NCBI GenBank assembly: GCA_036675345.1
Contig: JAKFFE010000017.1
Coordinates: forward strand, 186,001 to 250,000
Source of the DNA: JALYOC01 sp036675345
GTDB taxonomy: Bacteria; Myxococcota; Myxococcia; Myxococcales; Myxococcaceae
DNA length: 64,000 nt
Reading direction: 5' to 3'
Made by a program: the position numbers and the translations under genes. Numbering within the stretch: the first letter of the stretch is position 1; each line of letters starts with the position of its first letter. A model generated the notes under the pieces. That model made no database searches, was not told the origin of the DNA, and saw only the letters and a list, made by a program, of their open reading frames with translations. Positions 38,659 through 47,219 of this stretch are shown in pieces.

Positions 38659-40107
38659 TCAGAAGCCGGATATCGGCGTGGCCAGCAGCCGCAGTGCCCG
38701 CCGGTCGACCTTGCCCATCGCGTTGCGGGGCAGCTCCGGCACCTGGAGGAAGCGACGGGGGACCTTGTAGCCGGCCAGCTTCCGTCGGCAGGCGGCGCCC
38801 AGTTCGTCGGGATTCAAGGGATTCTCCGCGACCAGGATCGCCACCGGGACCTGCCCCCAGCGGGCGTCCTCCACCCCGATCACCGCCGCCTCCCGGACCC
38901 CGGGCAGGGTCAGCAGCACCGCCTCGATCTCCGCCGGGTAGACGTTCTCCCCGCCGCTGACCAGCAGATCGGTCCGGCGGGAGAAGACCCGCAGCCGGCC
39001 CCCCTCGTCCAGGGTGCCCAGATCCCGGGTGCGCAGCCAGCCCTTCCACAGGGTCTGGTGGGTCTCTGCTTCGTCCCCGAAGTAGCCGGCCATCACCGTG
39101 GGGCCGCGAAGCTCGATCTCCCCCACCTGGCCCGGAGGCAGGGGGGCGCCCTCCCCGTCCACGATCCGCAACTCGGTCCCGGGAAGGGGGTGCCCGGCGG
39201 TGGTCCCGTCCGCCTCGGCCGGGACCTCGGTGGTCACCTGGGCGCAGGCCTCGGTCAGCCCGTAGGTCTGCAACACCGGCAACCGCAGACTCCGGGCCCG
39301 GGCCAGCAGATCGGCGGAGACCGGTCCGCCGCCGACCAGCACCGCGCGGATCCCGTCTGGAAAGGGGTGGGCCCCGCGCTCATCCACCAGCCGCTGCAGC
39401 CCCACCGCCACCAGGCTGGCGTGGGTGATCCGGTCCTGATCGAAGGCCCGGGCCACCTCCCGGGAGTCGAACCGGGGCTGGAGCACCAGGCGGCAGCCGT
39501 AGAGGGCGGCGCGGACCAGCATCGACAGCCCGCCGATGTGGAACAGCGGCAGGCACAACAGCCAGGCATCCTCCGGGGCGCCGCCGATGTTCGATGCAGA
39601 AGCCCGCGCCGCGGCCACGAAGTTCTCCCAGGTGAGCACCGCCGCCTTGGACTTTCCGGTGGTGCCGGAGGTGAAGAGGATCGCCGCGGGAGCGTCCATG
39701 GCCATCGGCGCGGACGGTATCGGCGCGGATGCGCCCTCCCCCTCCAGGTCCTCCAGCAGGACCGCGCCCTCCACCCGATCCGCCAGCGAGGCCTCGGCGA
39801 TCCGCAAGGACGGCCGGGCCGTCTCCAGTTGCGCGGCCAGCTCGGCGGAGGTCAGCCGGGCGTTGAGCATCACCGCCACCGCGCCCAGCCGCCACAGCGC
39901 GAACAGCAGCGGGACCAGCTCCTCCCGGTTGCCGGAGAGGATCGCCACCCGCTGGCCGGCCTTCACTCCCCTCCCCGCCAGGGATTGCGCGTACTGGTCG
40001 ATCCAGGCGTCCAGCTTCGCGTAGCTCCAGCGGCGGTCGGCAACCTGCAGCGCCAGCCGCTCAGGCGCGGTCCGGGCCACCGAGGCGATGGGGCAAACAC
40101 GGCTCAC
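38659..40107 (-). CDS. menE: o-Succinylbenzoate--CoA ligase (menaquinone synthesis)
   Basis: The 482-residue adenylate-forming enzyme has the P-loop (AILFTSGTTGKSKAAVLTWEN), the LCLPLFHIGGLSMLVR helix common in MenE, the A5 motif LQTYGLTEACAQVTTEV, the hinge RRTDLLVSGGENVYPAEIE and the catalytic Lys in RNAMGKVDRRAL. Family members differ in acid; here MenE is chosen because menC, menD, menF, menH, menA and menG are all nearby. Start GTG 40107 has GGGAGA upstream. It is divergent from the small gene at 40154, with 46 bases between. Confidence 0.88.
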   Translation of the reverse strand: MSRVCPIASVARTAPERLALQVADRRWSYAKLDAWIDQYAQSLAGRGVKAGQRVAILSGNREELVPLLFALWRLGAVAVMLNARLTSAELAAQLETARPSLRIAEASLADRVEGAVLLEDLEGEGASAPIPSAPMAMDAPAAILFTSGTTGKSKAAVLTWENFVAAARASASNIGGAPEDAWLLCLPLFHIGGLSMLVRAALYGCRLVLQPRFDSREVARAFDQDRITHASLVAVGLQRLVDERGAHPFPDGIRAVLVGGGPVSADLLARARSLRLPVLQTYGLTEACAQVTTEVPAEADGTTAGHPLPGTELRIVDGEGAPLPPGQVGEIELRGPTVMAGYFGDEAETHQTLWKGWLRTRDLGTLDEGGRLRVFSRRTDLLVSGGENVYPAEIEAVLLTLPGVREAAVIGVEDARWGQVPVAILVAENPLNPDELGAACRRKLAGYKVPRRFLQVPELPRNAMGKVDRRALRLLATPISGF

Positions 40108-40153
40108 CCGTCTCCCTTTAACGCCGACCTGACGAGGATGGTACTTCTGCCGA

Positions 40154-40459
40154 ATGCCCTACCCGGCAAAACGGATCCGTGCGGCAATTGAGCAGGCCTT
40201 CCTGGAGCTGCCTGAGCCGATTCGCCAGGACATCGGCTTCCACATGACCGACTGGCTGGACGATCTGGACGCGCTCCACCAGACCTTTAGCGCCCCGGAA
40301 AGCCTCTCCCCGGCAGAGCTGCAAGAGCTCCTGATCAACTTTCTGGTGCACGTGCCGAATCATGTCGCCGCGGCGGCCAAACTTGCAGCCGACTACCCGG
40401 TGAGCGACGTCTTCGAGGTGGGGCCGTGGCGCTTCCAGGAGACTCCGACTGAATGCTGA
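40154..40459 (+). CDS. Small conserved-looking hypothetical protein
   Basis: The 101-residue acidic soluble protein has a motif ELPEPIRQDIGFHMTDWLDD near residues 18-37 and LLINFLVHVPNHVAAAAKL near 65-85. No signal peptide, membrane segment or metal motif. I do not recognise a family. Codon use and position, divergent from menE and before the lipoprotein gene at 40497, suggest a real gene. ATG 40154 is chosen; the Shine-Dalgarno sequence is poor. Confidence 0.6.
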   Translation: MPYPAKRIRAAIEQAFLELPEPIRQDIGFHMTDWLDDLDALHQTFSAPESLSPAELQELLINFLVHVPNHVAAAAKLAADYPVSDVFEVGPWRFQETPTEC

Positions 40460-40496
40460 ACTATGGACGCTTGGCACTGCGTCGCTGGGGGTTCAT

Positions 40497-41792
40497 ATGA
40501 GGAGCTGGGGATCAGTCTTGGGTCTGGTGGTGCTGGTCGCGGGATGCGCCACCACACAGCCAGCGCCCACTCCGCCGTCTGAAAAGCCGGCACCGGCGAC
40601 TGCGCCCCAGCCACCGCCTCCGGATGCGGAGGCTGCCGCGGAGACGGCCGACTCCCCAGAGGAGCAGCGCAAGGCGCTGGCGGAGCTGTTCGGACGGGAG
40701 GCGGAGCCGATGGCGGAACAGGAGGTCACCGGGGCTTCCTTCCACCTGAAGATCGAAGGACGGTCCGCGCCCAAGGTCGAACCGCCCGACGAGGGTCAGG
40801 AGGTGGTGATCGCCGACCTGGGCCTCAAGCAACCGATCAACTGCATCGTGGCGCCGGCCTTCGCGTCGGGCACCACCTTCCATCAGGTGGTGACGAGCAT
40901 CGCCGCCTCGATGACCGTCCGCGCCGCAAGGATCCGGGAGATCGACCACGTGAACGGTGATCCGATCCTGCAGGGGGAGATCCTCTACGCCCCCGCCAAC
41001 CGTCCGCGGTCGATCGGGCTGGTGAAGGTGGCGGTGGCCTCCGGTTCTCGCGGCGGGCTGCTGTGCACCCACGACGAACCTGGTTACGCCAAGACGTTCG
41101 CCCGGGTGGTGAAGGGCGCCTATGCGTCGATGGAGCTCAAGGACGCCGAGCCCGAGCCGGAGTCGGTGTGGAGCGAGCTGCAGGTGGTGAGGGTGCAGGA
41201 CACTGTGGCCGGGTACGAACGCCGCGACCTCTACCCGACCCAGGACAAGGGACTGGTGCTGGTGATCCGAGGGACCGCAGCCTTCTTTCCCTCTGTGCAG
41301 GAGGCGCTGGTGATGGACTCCCGCAGTGAGGAGTTCAGCGATCCGGCCGGGGTGCTGACCCAGCAGAAGTTCGTCCAGATCACCAAAGGAGAAGTCACCA
41401 CCGAGGTGGAGCTGGAGCGCTCGGGGAAGGGGCAGTACACGTTCCGGGGGACCCACGACGGGAAGCCGGTCAATGGAACGATGAGCACCCAGGGCCAGAC
41501 CGAGCTGGCCCACGAGCTGAGCCTGGCCAAGCTGGGCCGCACCCTGCTGACGGCCAGGAAGCCCACCGAGAAGTCAGTGCAGGTCTACAACCCGGGCGAG
41601 GATCCGACCGCGCTCAAGGTCACCACCCTGAAGCGTGGCAGCACTCCGGGAGTGATCGTGACCCTCTCCGGGGACAGCGAGGCGCGGAACCACCTGGAGG
41701 CCGACGGCACCGTCAAACGCCAGGAGCTGGTCGGTCCGGCGAACATCGTCCAAGAGCGGGTGTTCCAGTCCGGGACCTGGCCGGTGAAGTAG
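40497..41792 (+). CDS. Lipoprotein of unknown function
   Basis: The 431-residue protein has a lipobox (MRSWGSVLGLVVLVAGC, lipidated C17), then a Pro/Ala linker (about 20-60). The rest is mixed alpha/beta with no family I recognise; regions such as QVVIADLGLKQPINCIVAPA and a later beta repeat set (TTEVELERSGKGQYTFRGTH) suggest two domains. It should sit on the inner or outer membrane facing the periplasm. Its 3' end meets menC convergently, 20 bases away. ATG 40497 has a G-rich sequence upstream. Confidence 0.75.
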   Translation: MRSWGSVLGLVVLVAGCATTQPAPTPPSEKPAPATAPQPPPPDAEAAAETADSPEEQRKALAELFGREAEPMAEQEVTGASFHLKIEGRSAPKVEPPDEGQEVVIADLGLKQPINCIVAPAFASGTTFHQVVTSIAASMTVRAARIREIDHVNGDPILQGEILYAPANRPRSIGLVKVAVASGSRGGLLCTHDEPGYAKTFARVVKGAYASMELKDAEPEPESVWSELQVVRVQDTVAGYERRDLYPTQDKGLVLVIRGTAAFFPSVQEALVMDSRSEEFSDPAGVLTQQKFVQITKGEVTTEVELERSGKGQYTFRGTHDGKPVNGTMSTQGQTELAHELSLAKLGRTLLTARKPTEKSVQVYNPGEDPTALKVTTLKRGSTPGVIVTLSGDSEARNHLEADGTVKRQELVGPANIVQERVFQSGTWPVK

Positions 41793-41812
41793 GGAGCGCC
41801 CCCGAGGGCTCC

Positions 41813-42883
41813 CTAATCCAGCAAGCCGATCCCCGGCCCGTCCAGCAGCGAGAGCCTGCCGTTGATCGGCTCCAGCAGCTGCGGTCGGGCCGAGGGTCCG
41901 AACAACGCGCCCACCGCCAGCCCGTGCGCATGGTCGCGATCACCGATCGCCGCGGCGACCTGCAGCGCCGCCAGCCTTCCGATCGGTCCTTCCAGCGAGC
42001 TGGTGACGTAGGCACCCACGCCCCGCTTGGAGGCGCGGCCCGCTGCATCCACCGCGCGGCGGATCCCGCCCAGCACCATCGGCTTGAGCACCAGCACATC
42101 CGCCGCGTCGGCGGCCACCACCCGCTCCAGCCCGTTGGGCAGTCCCAGGGACTCATCTGCGGCGATGGGGAGGAACTGCTGCCGCCGCAGCGCGACCAGC
42201 CCCTCTAGATCCTCGGCCGCCAGCGGCTGCTCACACAGCTCCAGATCCAGGGGCGCCAAGGTCCTCAGCGCCTCCTCCGCGGCCTGGCGGGTCCAGCCCC
42301 CGTTGGCGTCGATCCGGACCTTCAGCGCGGGGGCCGCGGCGCGGATCGCCTCCAACCTCAGGACGTCCTCGGAGAGTGGGCCGGTGGCGACCTTCACCTT
42401 GAGGGTGTCGTGGCCGGCCGCAGCGGCCTCTCTCGCCTGCATCGCGGCGGCCTCCGGCGTCCCGGCAGTGATCAGCGCGGAGACCCTCACCGACCTCGCG
42501 TACGGTCCGCGCCACAGCAGCGACGCCAGCGGGACTCCGTCTTGCTGGGCGATCAGATCCAGCAACGCGCACTCCAGCGCGTGCGCGGTAGCCGGGTGAC
42601 GATCCAGCTCCAGCTTGGCGAACAGCGGCGCCAACTGATCCGGCTTCTTGGGGACCTTCGCGCCCTCCCAGCGGTCGATCACCTCCGCCAGCATCCGGGC
42701 CGCCTGCGCGTAGGACTCGGTGCCAAAGCTCTCCAGCGGCGCTGCCTCCCCTGCCCCCGCACGATCCCCGTCCCGGGCCAGCACCAGGATCGACTGGCGC
42801 GTGGAGTAGGTGCCGGACGCGGTAAGCAGCGGAGTGGTCAGCGCGTAGGTGACGGGGCGCAGCTCGAAGCTCAGCTTGCTCAT
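41813..42883 (-). CDS. menC: o-Succinylbenzoate synthase (enolase superfamily)
   Basis: MenC dehydrates SHCHC to o-succinylbenzoate. The 356-residue protein has the enolase-superfamily active site: KVKVATG (Lys pair), the metal ligands D in RIDANGGW, E in CEQPLAAEDLE and D in AADESLGLP, and the second Lys in VLKPMVLGG. Related families (dipeptide epimerase, N-acylamino acid racemase) share these residues, but the surrounding menaquinone genes decide for MenC. ATG 42883 is chosen; a longer frame upstream is open. It is 73 bases after the DUF1772 gene on the same strand. Confidence 0.88.
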   Translation of the reverse strand: MSKLSFELRPVTYALTTPLLTASGTYSTRQSILVLARDGDRAGAGEAAPLESFGTESYAQAARMLAEVIDRWEGAKVPKKPDQLAPLFAKLELDRHPATAHALECALLDLIAQQDGVPLASLLWRGPYARSVRVSALITAGTPEAAAMQAREAAAAGHDTLKVKVATGPLSEDVLRLEAIRAAAPALKVRIDANGGWTRQAAEEALRTLAPLDLELCEQPLAAEDLEGLVALRRQQFLPIAADESLGLPNGLERVVAADAADVLVLKPMVLGGIRRAVDAAGRASKRGVGAYVTSSLEGPIGRLAALQVAAAIGDRDHAHGLAVGALFGPSARPQLLEPINGRLSLLDGPGIGLLD

Positions 42884-42956
42884 GCGGATTGGATGCGGCG
42901 GCTCGAGGGAGGACTCCGGGATCGCACACCCGCTGGAAGCTGTCGACGGGCTTCCC

Positions 42957-43439
42957 TCAGCCGTAACCGCGTGCGGCCAGGGCAAACGAGGCCCCGGCGA
43001 TCAGGGCCGCCGCCGCGCGAAGATGGTTCCACGCGGTCCAGGTCGTCGAATACCGGCGCCAGCTCCGCTCCGCCTCCAGACCGCTCGGCTCCACCCGGGC
43101 CAGCGCCTCATTGAGAGGCACGTTGCGCACCATCGTCGTCAGCAGCGTCCCCCCCAGGTAGGCCACCGCGCCCGCCAGCCAGTACGGCGCCCGCGGGTCG
43201 GTCCACGCCTGCAGCGCCCGCCCCCCAAGCCAGAGGCAGGGCACCGACAGCCCCAGGAAGGGGACCAGGAACCAGGGATTGAGGATTGCCCGGTTGATCC
43301 GCTGCATGGTCGTGATCGCCTGGGCCGCCGGGAGTTGATCCAGCGCCCGCATCACGCTGGCGGAGAAGGCCAGGAACACCCCGGCGACCAGCGCGCCGCC
43401 GATCGCCGCCGTCAGGGTGAGGAGCGCCAGCCAGGTCAT
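42957..43439 (-). CDS. DUF1772 family membrane protein
   Basis: The 160-residue protein has four hydrophobic helices starting MTWLALLTLTAAIGGALVAG, and the family motif region QRINRAILNPWF with later TTMVRNVPLNEAL. DUF1772 proteins are often found beside NmrA-like oxidoreductases and LysR-type regulators, as here, and include anthrone-oxygenase relatives; the activity in bacteria is unknown. Its ATG overlaps the stop of the NmrA-like gene (ATGA), so they are translationally coupled. Confidence 0.9.
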   Translation of the reverse strand: MTWLALLTLTAAIGGALVAGVFLAFSASVMRALDQLPAAQAITTMQRINRAILNPWFLVPFLGLSVPCLWLGGRALQAWTDPRAPYWLAGAVAYLGGTLLTTMVRNVPLNEALARVEPSGLEAERSWRRYSTTWTAWNHLRAAAALIAGASFALAARGYG

Positions 43440-44353
43440 TGGCTCACCGGCGCCCCGGGACCGGCGAGCTGCGCGGCGTACAGCCGGGCGAACCCATCGG
43501 CGAAGTCCTCGAAGGGGGTGCCGACCGTCTGTTCGGCGCTCCCATCGCCCCGCGGGTGCAGCTCCCGGCGGTTCATCGCCGCGGTCATCTCCTGGTACAT
43601 CCGGGCGAAGGACTCGGAGAGCCCTGCTCCCACCAGCGCCCCCACCAGCTCTTCGCCTTCGAGCTGGACGTAGGCGAGGTCGGGTCTTCCGATCCGCGAG
43701 CCCAGGATCCGCGTCGCCTCGCGAGCCGTCAGCTCCCGGGGCCCGACCACTTCGCGGACCTTCACCCCCCTCCAGTCGCGGCTGGCCAGCGCCCGGGTGG
43801 CAACCGCCGCAATGTCGCGCGCCGCGACCATCGGCTGGGGCACGTCCGCTGCCAGCCCGTCCGCCACGATCCCCTCGCTGGCGATCAGCGGCAGACTGTC
43901 GAGGAAGTTCTCGTAGAACGAGACCGGGCGCAGCAGCAGCACCGCCGTCTCCTCCAGCTCCCGGAGCCGCAGTTCCTGCGCCGCCAGGCCGGCGAGGATC
44001 CCGGGGGCGTCGGCCCGCTCGGCCCCCACGCTGCTCAGCGCCACGGCGTGCCCCACCCCGGAGGAGCGCAGCGCGCCGGCAATCGCCCTCCCCTGCCGGT
44101 CCTGCTCCGCCCGATAGTCGGGCGAGGACCGATCGGTGGGCAGCAAGGTGTAGACGGCCTTCGATCCGGAGAACGCCTCGGTCAAGAACGCCTCGTTCCC
44201 CACGTCCCCACTCCGGATCTGCGCGCCCTCCCGGGCCAGCAACGCCAGCCGCTCCGGATTCCGGGCAATGGCCCGGACAGCCAGCCCCTGCTCCAGCAGG
44301 CTCTTCACAATCAGACGACCGGTATTCCCGGTTGCTCCCATCACGGTGATCAT
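43436..44353 (-). CDS. NmrA-like NAD(P)-binding protein (quinone-reductase/regulator type)
   Basis: The 305-residue protein has the atypical short-chain-dehydrogenase start MITVMGATGNTGRLIVKSLLEQG, R in AIARNPERL that favours NADP, GDVGNEAFLTEAF, and the HAVALSSVGAER strand. It lacks a clear YxxxK pair, so it may be a redox sensor or a quinone-type oxidoreductase. AAGGAG lies upstream of ATG 44353. It forms an operon with the DUF1772 gene and is divergent from a LysR regulator that probably controls it through the palindromes at 44390-44444. Confidence 0.9.
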   Translation of the reverse strand: MITVMGATGNTGRLIVKSLLEQGLAVRAIARNPERLALLAREGAQIRSGDVGNEAFLTEAFSGSKAVYTLLPTDRSSPDYRAEQDRQGRAIAGALRSSGVGHAVALSSVGAERADAPGILAGLAAQELRLRELEETAVLLLRPVSFYENFLDSLPLIASEGIVADGLAADVPQPMVAARDIAAVATRALASRDWRGVKVREVVGPRELTAREATRILGSRIGRPDLAYVQLEGEELVGALVGAGLSESFARMYQEMTAAMNRRELHPRGDGSAEQTVGTPFEDFADGFARLYAAQLAGPGAPVSQ

Positions 44354-44389
44354 CAGGTTCAGCTCCTTTTCTGATCCAGAGGATGTGGC

Positions 44390-44444
44390 TTGCATCGCTG
44401 CATGGCGACTCGCGTTTCTGCCGGTTAGCTTTGCATTCATGCAA
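44390..44444. promoter_or_regulatory. Paired TGCAT palindromes, likely LysR-type operator
   Basis: Two related sites lie between divergent genes: TTGCATcgcTGCATGG at 44390-44405 and TTGCATtcATGCAA at 44431-44444. The second is a perfect 6-bp-arm palindrome and overlaps the start codon of the LysR gene. Spacing of about 40 bases between centres fits DNA looping or four helical turns. Confidence 0.6.
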
Positions 44445-45365
44445 CGTCCCTCCGACGCCCTGGATTGGAACGAGGTCCAGCTGTTCCTGGCGTTGTGTCG
44501 CGCCCGGACCCTGGGAGGCGCCGCCCGGTCGCTGGGCGTGGATGGCTCCACCGTCTCCCGTCGGCTGACCGCGCTGGAGCGACTCCTGGGGGCGACCCTC
44601 TTTGACCGGGGACGGGACGGGATCGCCCCCACCTCCGCCGCCGAGGAGTTGATGCCGATCGCGGAGGAGACCGAGGCCTCGGTGCACCGGTTCGCCAACG
44701 CAGTGGACCGCCTGGAGACGGAGGTGACCGGCGTGGTGAGGGTGACCTGTCCGCCGGACACCGCGGAGGTGATCCTGCTACCACTGCTGCGCGTCCTGGT
44801 CCGCCGCCACCCGCGGCTGCGGCTGGCAATCGAGCCCAGCGAGGCGGTGCTGGATCTGGCCCGGCGCGAGGCGGATCTGGCGCTCCGGATCGCCCGCCCG
44901 GTGCAAGGCGATCTGCTGGTGCGGCGGCTGCGCGAGGTGCGCTGGGTGCTGGCCGCCTCCCCGGAGTACGCCAAACGCCTGGGCCCGGTCAGGCAATGGG
45001 ATCAGCTGTCCTGGGTTGGCTGGGGAGAACGCTTCGCGCAAGGCGGCGCCGCGCGGTGGCTGCGCGAGCAGGTCCCCGGCGCCGAGCCGGTGGTGAGCTC
45101 GGACAGCCTGTCCGTTCAGCTGGCGGCGGTCAGGGCGGGCCTGGGGGCAGCGCTGATCCCGGAGCCCAGCCTCGACCACTTCCGACTCTCGCCGGTGCTG
45201 CTGGCTCCCCGGTTGCGGGACGCCGCGTCCCGCTGGCCAGTGGACGAGCTCTTCCTGGTCACCCATCGGGCGCTGCGGAACGTGCCCCGGGTCCGCGCAG
45301 TCTGGGAGGCGCTGGTCTCGCGCCTCGCCGACCCCCAGGCCAAGGACGAGGCGGGTCCCCGCTGA
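44439..45365 (+). CDS. LysR-family transcriptional regulator
   Basis: The 308-residue protein has the N-terminal helix-turn-helix (about 8-66: DWNEVQLFLALCRARTLGGA, DGSTVSRRLTALERLLGATLF) and a substrate domain (about 95-290) with VVRVTCPPDTAEVILLPLLR, PSEAVLDLARREADLALR and RAGLGAALIPE. It is divergent from the NmrA-DUF1772 pair, the classical layout for LysR control. The inducer is unknown. Its start codon lies within a palindromic site, which suggests autoregulation. The following 128 bases hold a -10-like TACACT but no firm promoter. Confidence 0.95.
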   Translation: MQRPSDALDWNEVQLFLALCRARTLGGAARSLGVDGSTVSRRLTALERLLGATLFDRGRDGIAPTSAAEELMPIAEETEASVHRFANAVDRLETEVTGVVRVTCPPDTAEVILLPLLRVLVRRHPRLRLAIEPSEAVLDLARREADLALRIARPVQGDLLVRRLREVRWVLAASPEYAKRLGPVRQWDQLSWVGWGERFAQGGAARWLREQVPGAEPVVSSDSLSVQLAAVRAGLGAALIPEPSLDHFRLSPVLLAPRLRDAASRWPVDELFLVTHRALRNVPRVRAVWEALVSRLADPQAKDEAGPR

Positions 45366-45493
45366 GCGGGCCCCGAGTTGCTCAAGCCAGTGGCCCAGCC
45401 TGGCCCCGCGCCCCGATTGAACGGCCCCGGGGGACACTCCGCCCCAGTCCGGTTCGCGCTACACTGGCTGCCAGTTCCCGCCCGGAGCCCCGC

Positions 45494-46303
45494 ATGGGCC
45501 GTTCCCTGCTGATCACCCTGCTGCTGCTGGCCTCGCCCGCCCTGGCCGGCGGACCCTGTGGCGGCTACCTCACCTCCCACTGGATGCCTCAGCCGGAGCC
45601 CTATCCGGTGGCGGTGCACGTGGCGGTCGATGGTCCCCACCCCTCCGGAACCGGGGAGGTCATCTCCGGGGGTGGCGGGAGCGGCGACAGCTTCGGCGGC
45701 CTCAACGACGGCAAGGTCCTGCTGATCATGGCGGTGGTGGCCATCGCCGCGCTGCCGCTGGTCCTCTACGGCTTCGACTCCGAGGCCGGCGGGGATCTGA
45801 TGCACTGCTGGGGTACCCCGTCCGAACAGTTCAATCTCTACGGCGGAGGACTGTGGGGCGGCCAGGGCGTGGGCTACCTGGGCGCGCGCGGCGCCTTCAC
45901 CTTCGGCGTGCTGGGCCTGGAGGTCTCCGGCGAGTCCAGCCCGTTCGCCTACTACGACGTCGGCGGAGCGCTGCAGCTCAGGGCGCCCCCCCGGCAGCAC
46001 GTGGAGCTGGGGCTCTCCTTCGGCGTGCGGCAAGTGGCGGACCGGCTCTACCAGCGCGCCTGGTTGGAGGTGGCGCTCCCCCACCGGTACCTCCCCTTCC
46101 GGACCGATGCCTTCAACCCCGGGGTGGGCCTGGAGGTGCGACCGGCGATCCTGTTCGGGGAGAACGCGCTGGATGCCCGGCTGGATGCCTCGTTGGTGGT
46201 GCCGTTCGGCCCCTGGCTGACCACCACCCTCGGCTTCCGGGTCTACTCCTTCGCCTCCACCTTCCGGACCGGCCTGCAGCTGGGCTTCAACCTCAGCGTC
46301 TGA
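45494..46303 (+). CDS. Exported protein with predicted beta-rich C-terminus, unknown function
   Basis: The 269-residue product has a signal peptide (MGRSLLITLLLLASPALAGG), a Cys/Gly-rich stretch and a Gly/Ser run (GGGGSGDSFGG, about 58-70). A hydrophobic helix follows (VLLIMAVVAIAALPLVLYGF, about 76-95). The last 150 residues are amphipathic beta strands with many Gly and aromatics, ending in LGFNLSV, as in outer-membrane barrels. No family recognised. It converges on menA, 4 bases away. Confidence 0.65.
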   Translation: MGRSLLITLLLLASPALAGGPCGGYLTSHWMPQPEPYPVAVHVAVDGPHPSGTGEVISGGGGSGDSFGGLNDGKVLLIMAVVAIAALPLVLYGFDSEAGGDLMHCWGTPSEQFNLYGGGLWGGQGVGYLGARGAFTFGVLGLEVSGESSPFAYYDVGGALQLRAPPRQHVELGLSFGVRQVADRLYQRAWLEVALPHRYLPFRTDAFNPGVGLEVRPAILFGENALDARLDASLVVPFGPWLTTTLGFRVYSFASTFRTGLQLGFNLSV

Positions 46304-46307
46304 AGCC

Positions 46308-47219
46308 TCAGCCCAGGTAGAGCCCGGCGGCGAACAGCGCTCCGAATACCAGCTGCAGCTTGGCGGTCTCGCCCAGCCCGGGGTTCAGCGCCGCGCCCCG
46401 CTGCTGCAACACCCGCCTCAACGGCGCCACTACGAACGGGGCCGAGGCCAGCGGCAGCAGCACCGCCCAGCCCTCCCAGCCCAGCGCCAGCAGCAAGGGA
46501 GGCGTCCCGAAGGCCAGCGCCAGACAGGCCAGGTACTCGCCGCGTCCCGCGCGCTCGCCGAAGCGGACGATCAAGGTCCGCTTCCCCGCCTTCACGTCGG
46601 TGGTCGCATCGCGCAGGTTGTTCACCACCAGGATCGCCGTGCCCAGCGCGCCCACCGGGATCGCCGCCAGCAGCGCCTTGGGGGGCAGCCCCAGGGCCTG
46701 GACGAAGTAGGTCCCGCCCACCGCCACGAAGCCGAAGAACACGAACACGAACAGATCACCCAGGCCGTTGTAGGCCAGCGGGTACGGGCCCCCGGTATAG
46801 GCGTAGCCGCTGAGCAGCGAGGCCACCCCGATCGCCACCACCGGCCAGCCGGCCACCGCCACCAGGTACAGGCCGATCACCAGCGCGGCGGCGAAGCTGG
46901 CCACCGCCGCCAGCAGCACCGTCTGCGGGCTGATCAGCCCCGCCTGGGTCACCCGCACCGGCCCCAGCCGCTCGGGGGTGTCGGCGCCCTTCTTGAAGTC
47001 GTAGTAGTCGTTGGTGAGGTTGGTGCCGATCTGGATCAGCACCGCGCCCAGCAGCGCGGCGATCGCCGGCAGCCACTGACCGCGCCCATCCCCGAACGCC
47101 AGCGCCGAGCCGACCATCACCGGGACGATCGCCGCGGTCAGGGTGCGGGGGCGGATCGCCAGGAACCAGGTGCTCAGCGACGGCGAGGCCGGCAGGGACA
47201 CGTTCAGCTCTCCACTCAA
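46308..47219 (-). CDS. menA: 1,4-Dihydroxy-2-naphthoate polyprenyltransferase
   Basis: MenA attaches the polyprenyl chain to DHNA in the membrane, giving demethylmenaquinone. The 303-residue UbiA-superfamily protein has about eight or nine helices and both aspartate motifs: NLTNDYYDFKKGADTPERL and NNLRDATTDVKAGKRTLIV. Both match MenA rather than UbiA. Its start overlaps the menH stop by 4 bases. It is last in menF-menD-menH-menA. Confidence 0.97.
   Translation of the reverse strand: MSGELNVSLPASPSLSTWFLAIRPRTLTAAIVPVMVGSALAFGDGRGQWLPAIAALLGAVLIQIGTNLTNDYYDFKKGADTPERLGPVRVTQAGLISPQTVLLAAVASFAAALVIGLYLVAVAGWPVVAIGVASLLSGYAYTGGPYPLAYNGLGDLFVFVFFGFVAVGGTYFVQALGLPPKALLAAIPVGALGTAILVVNNLRDATTDVKAGKRTLIVRFGERAGRGEYLACLALAFGTPPLLLALGWEGWAVLLPLASAPFVVAPLRRVLQQRGAALNPGLGETAKLQLVFGALFAAGLYLG

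Noticed and set aside
40471..40497. Sigma-54 promoter before the lipoprotein gene (TGGCAC...GC)
   Set aside because: GG and GC are 9 rather than 10 bases apart, and the predicted start would coincide with the ATG.
41813..42883. Dipeptide epimerase or N-acylamino acid racemase instead of MenC
   Set aside because: Residues alone do not decide, but six other menaquinone genes lie within 14 kb, so MenC is much more likely.
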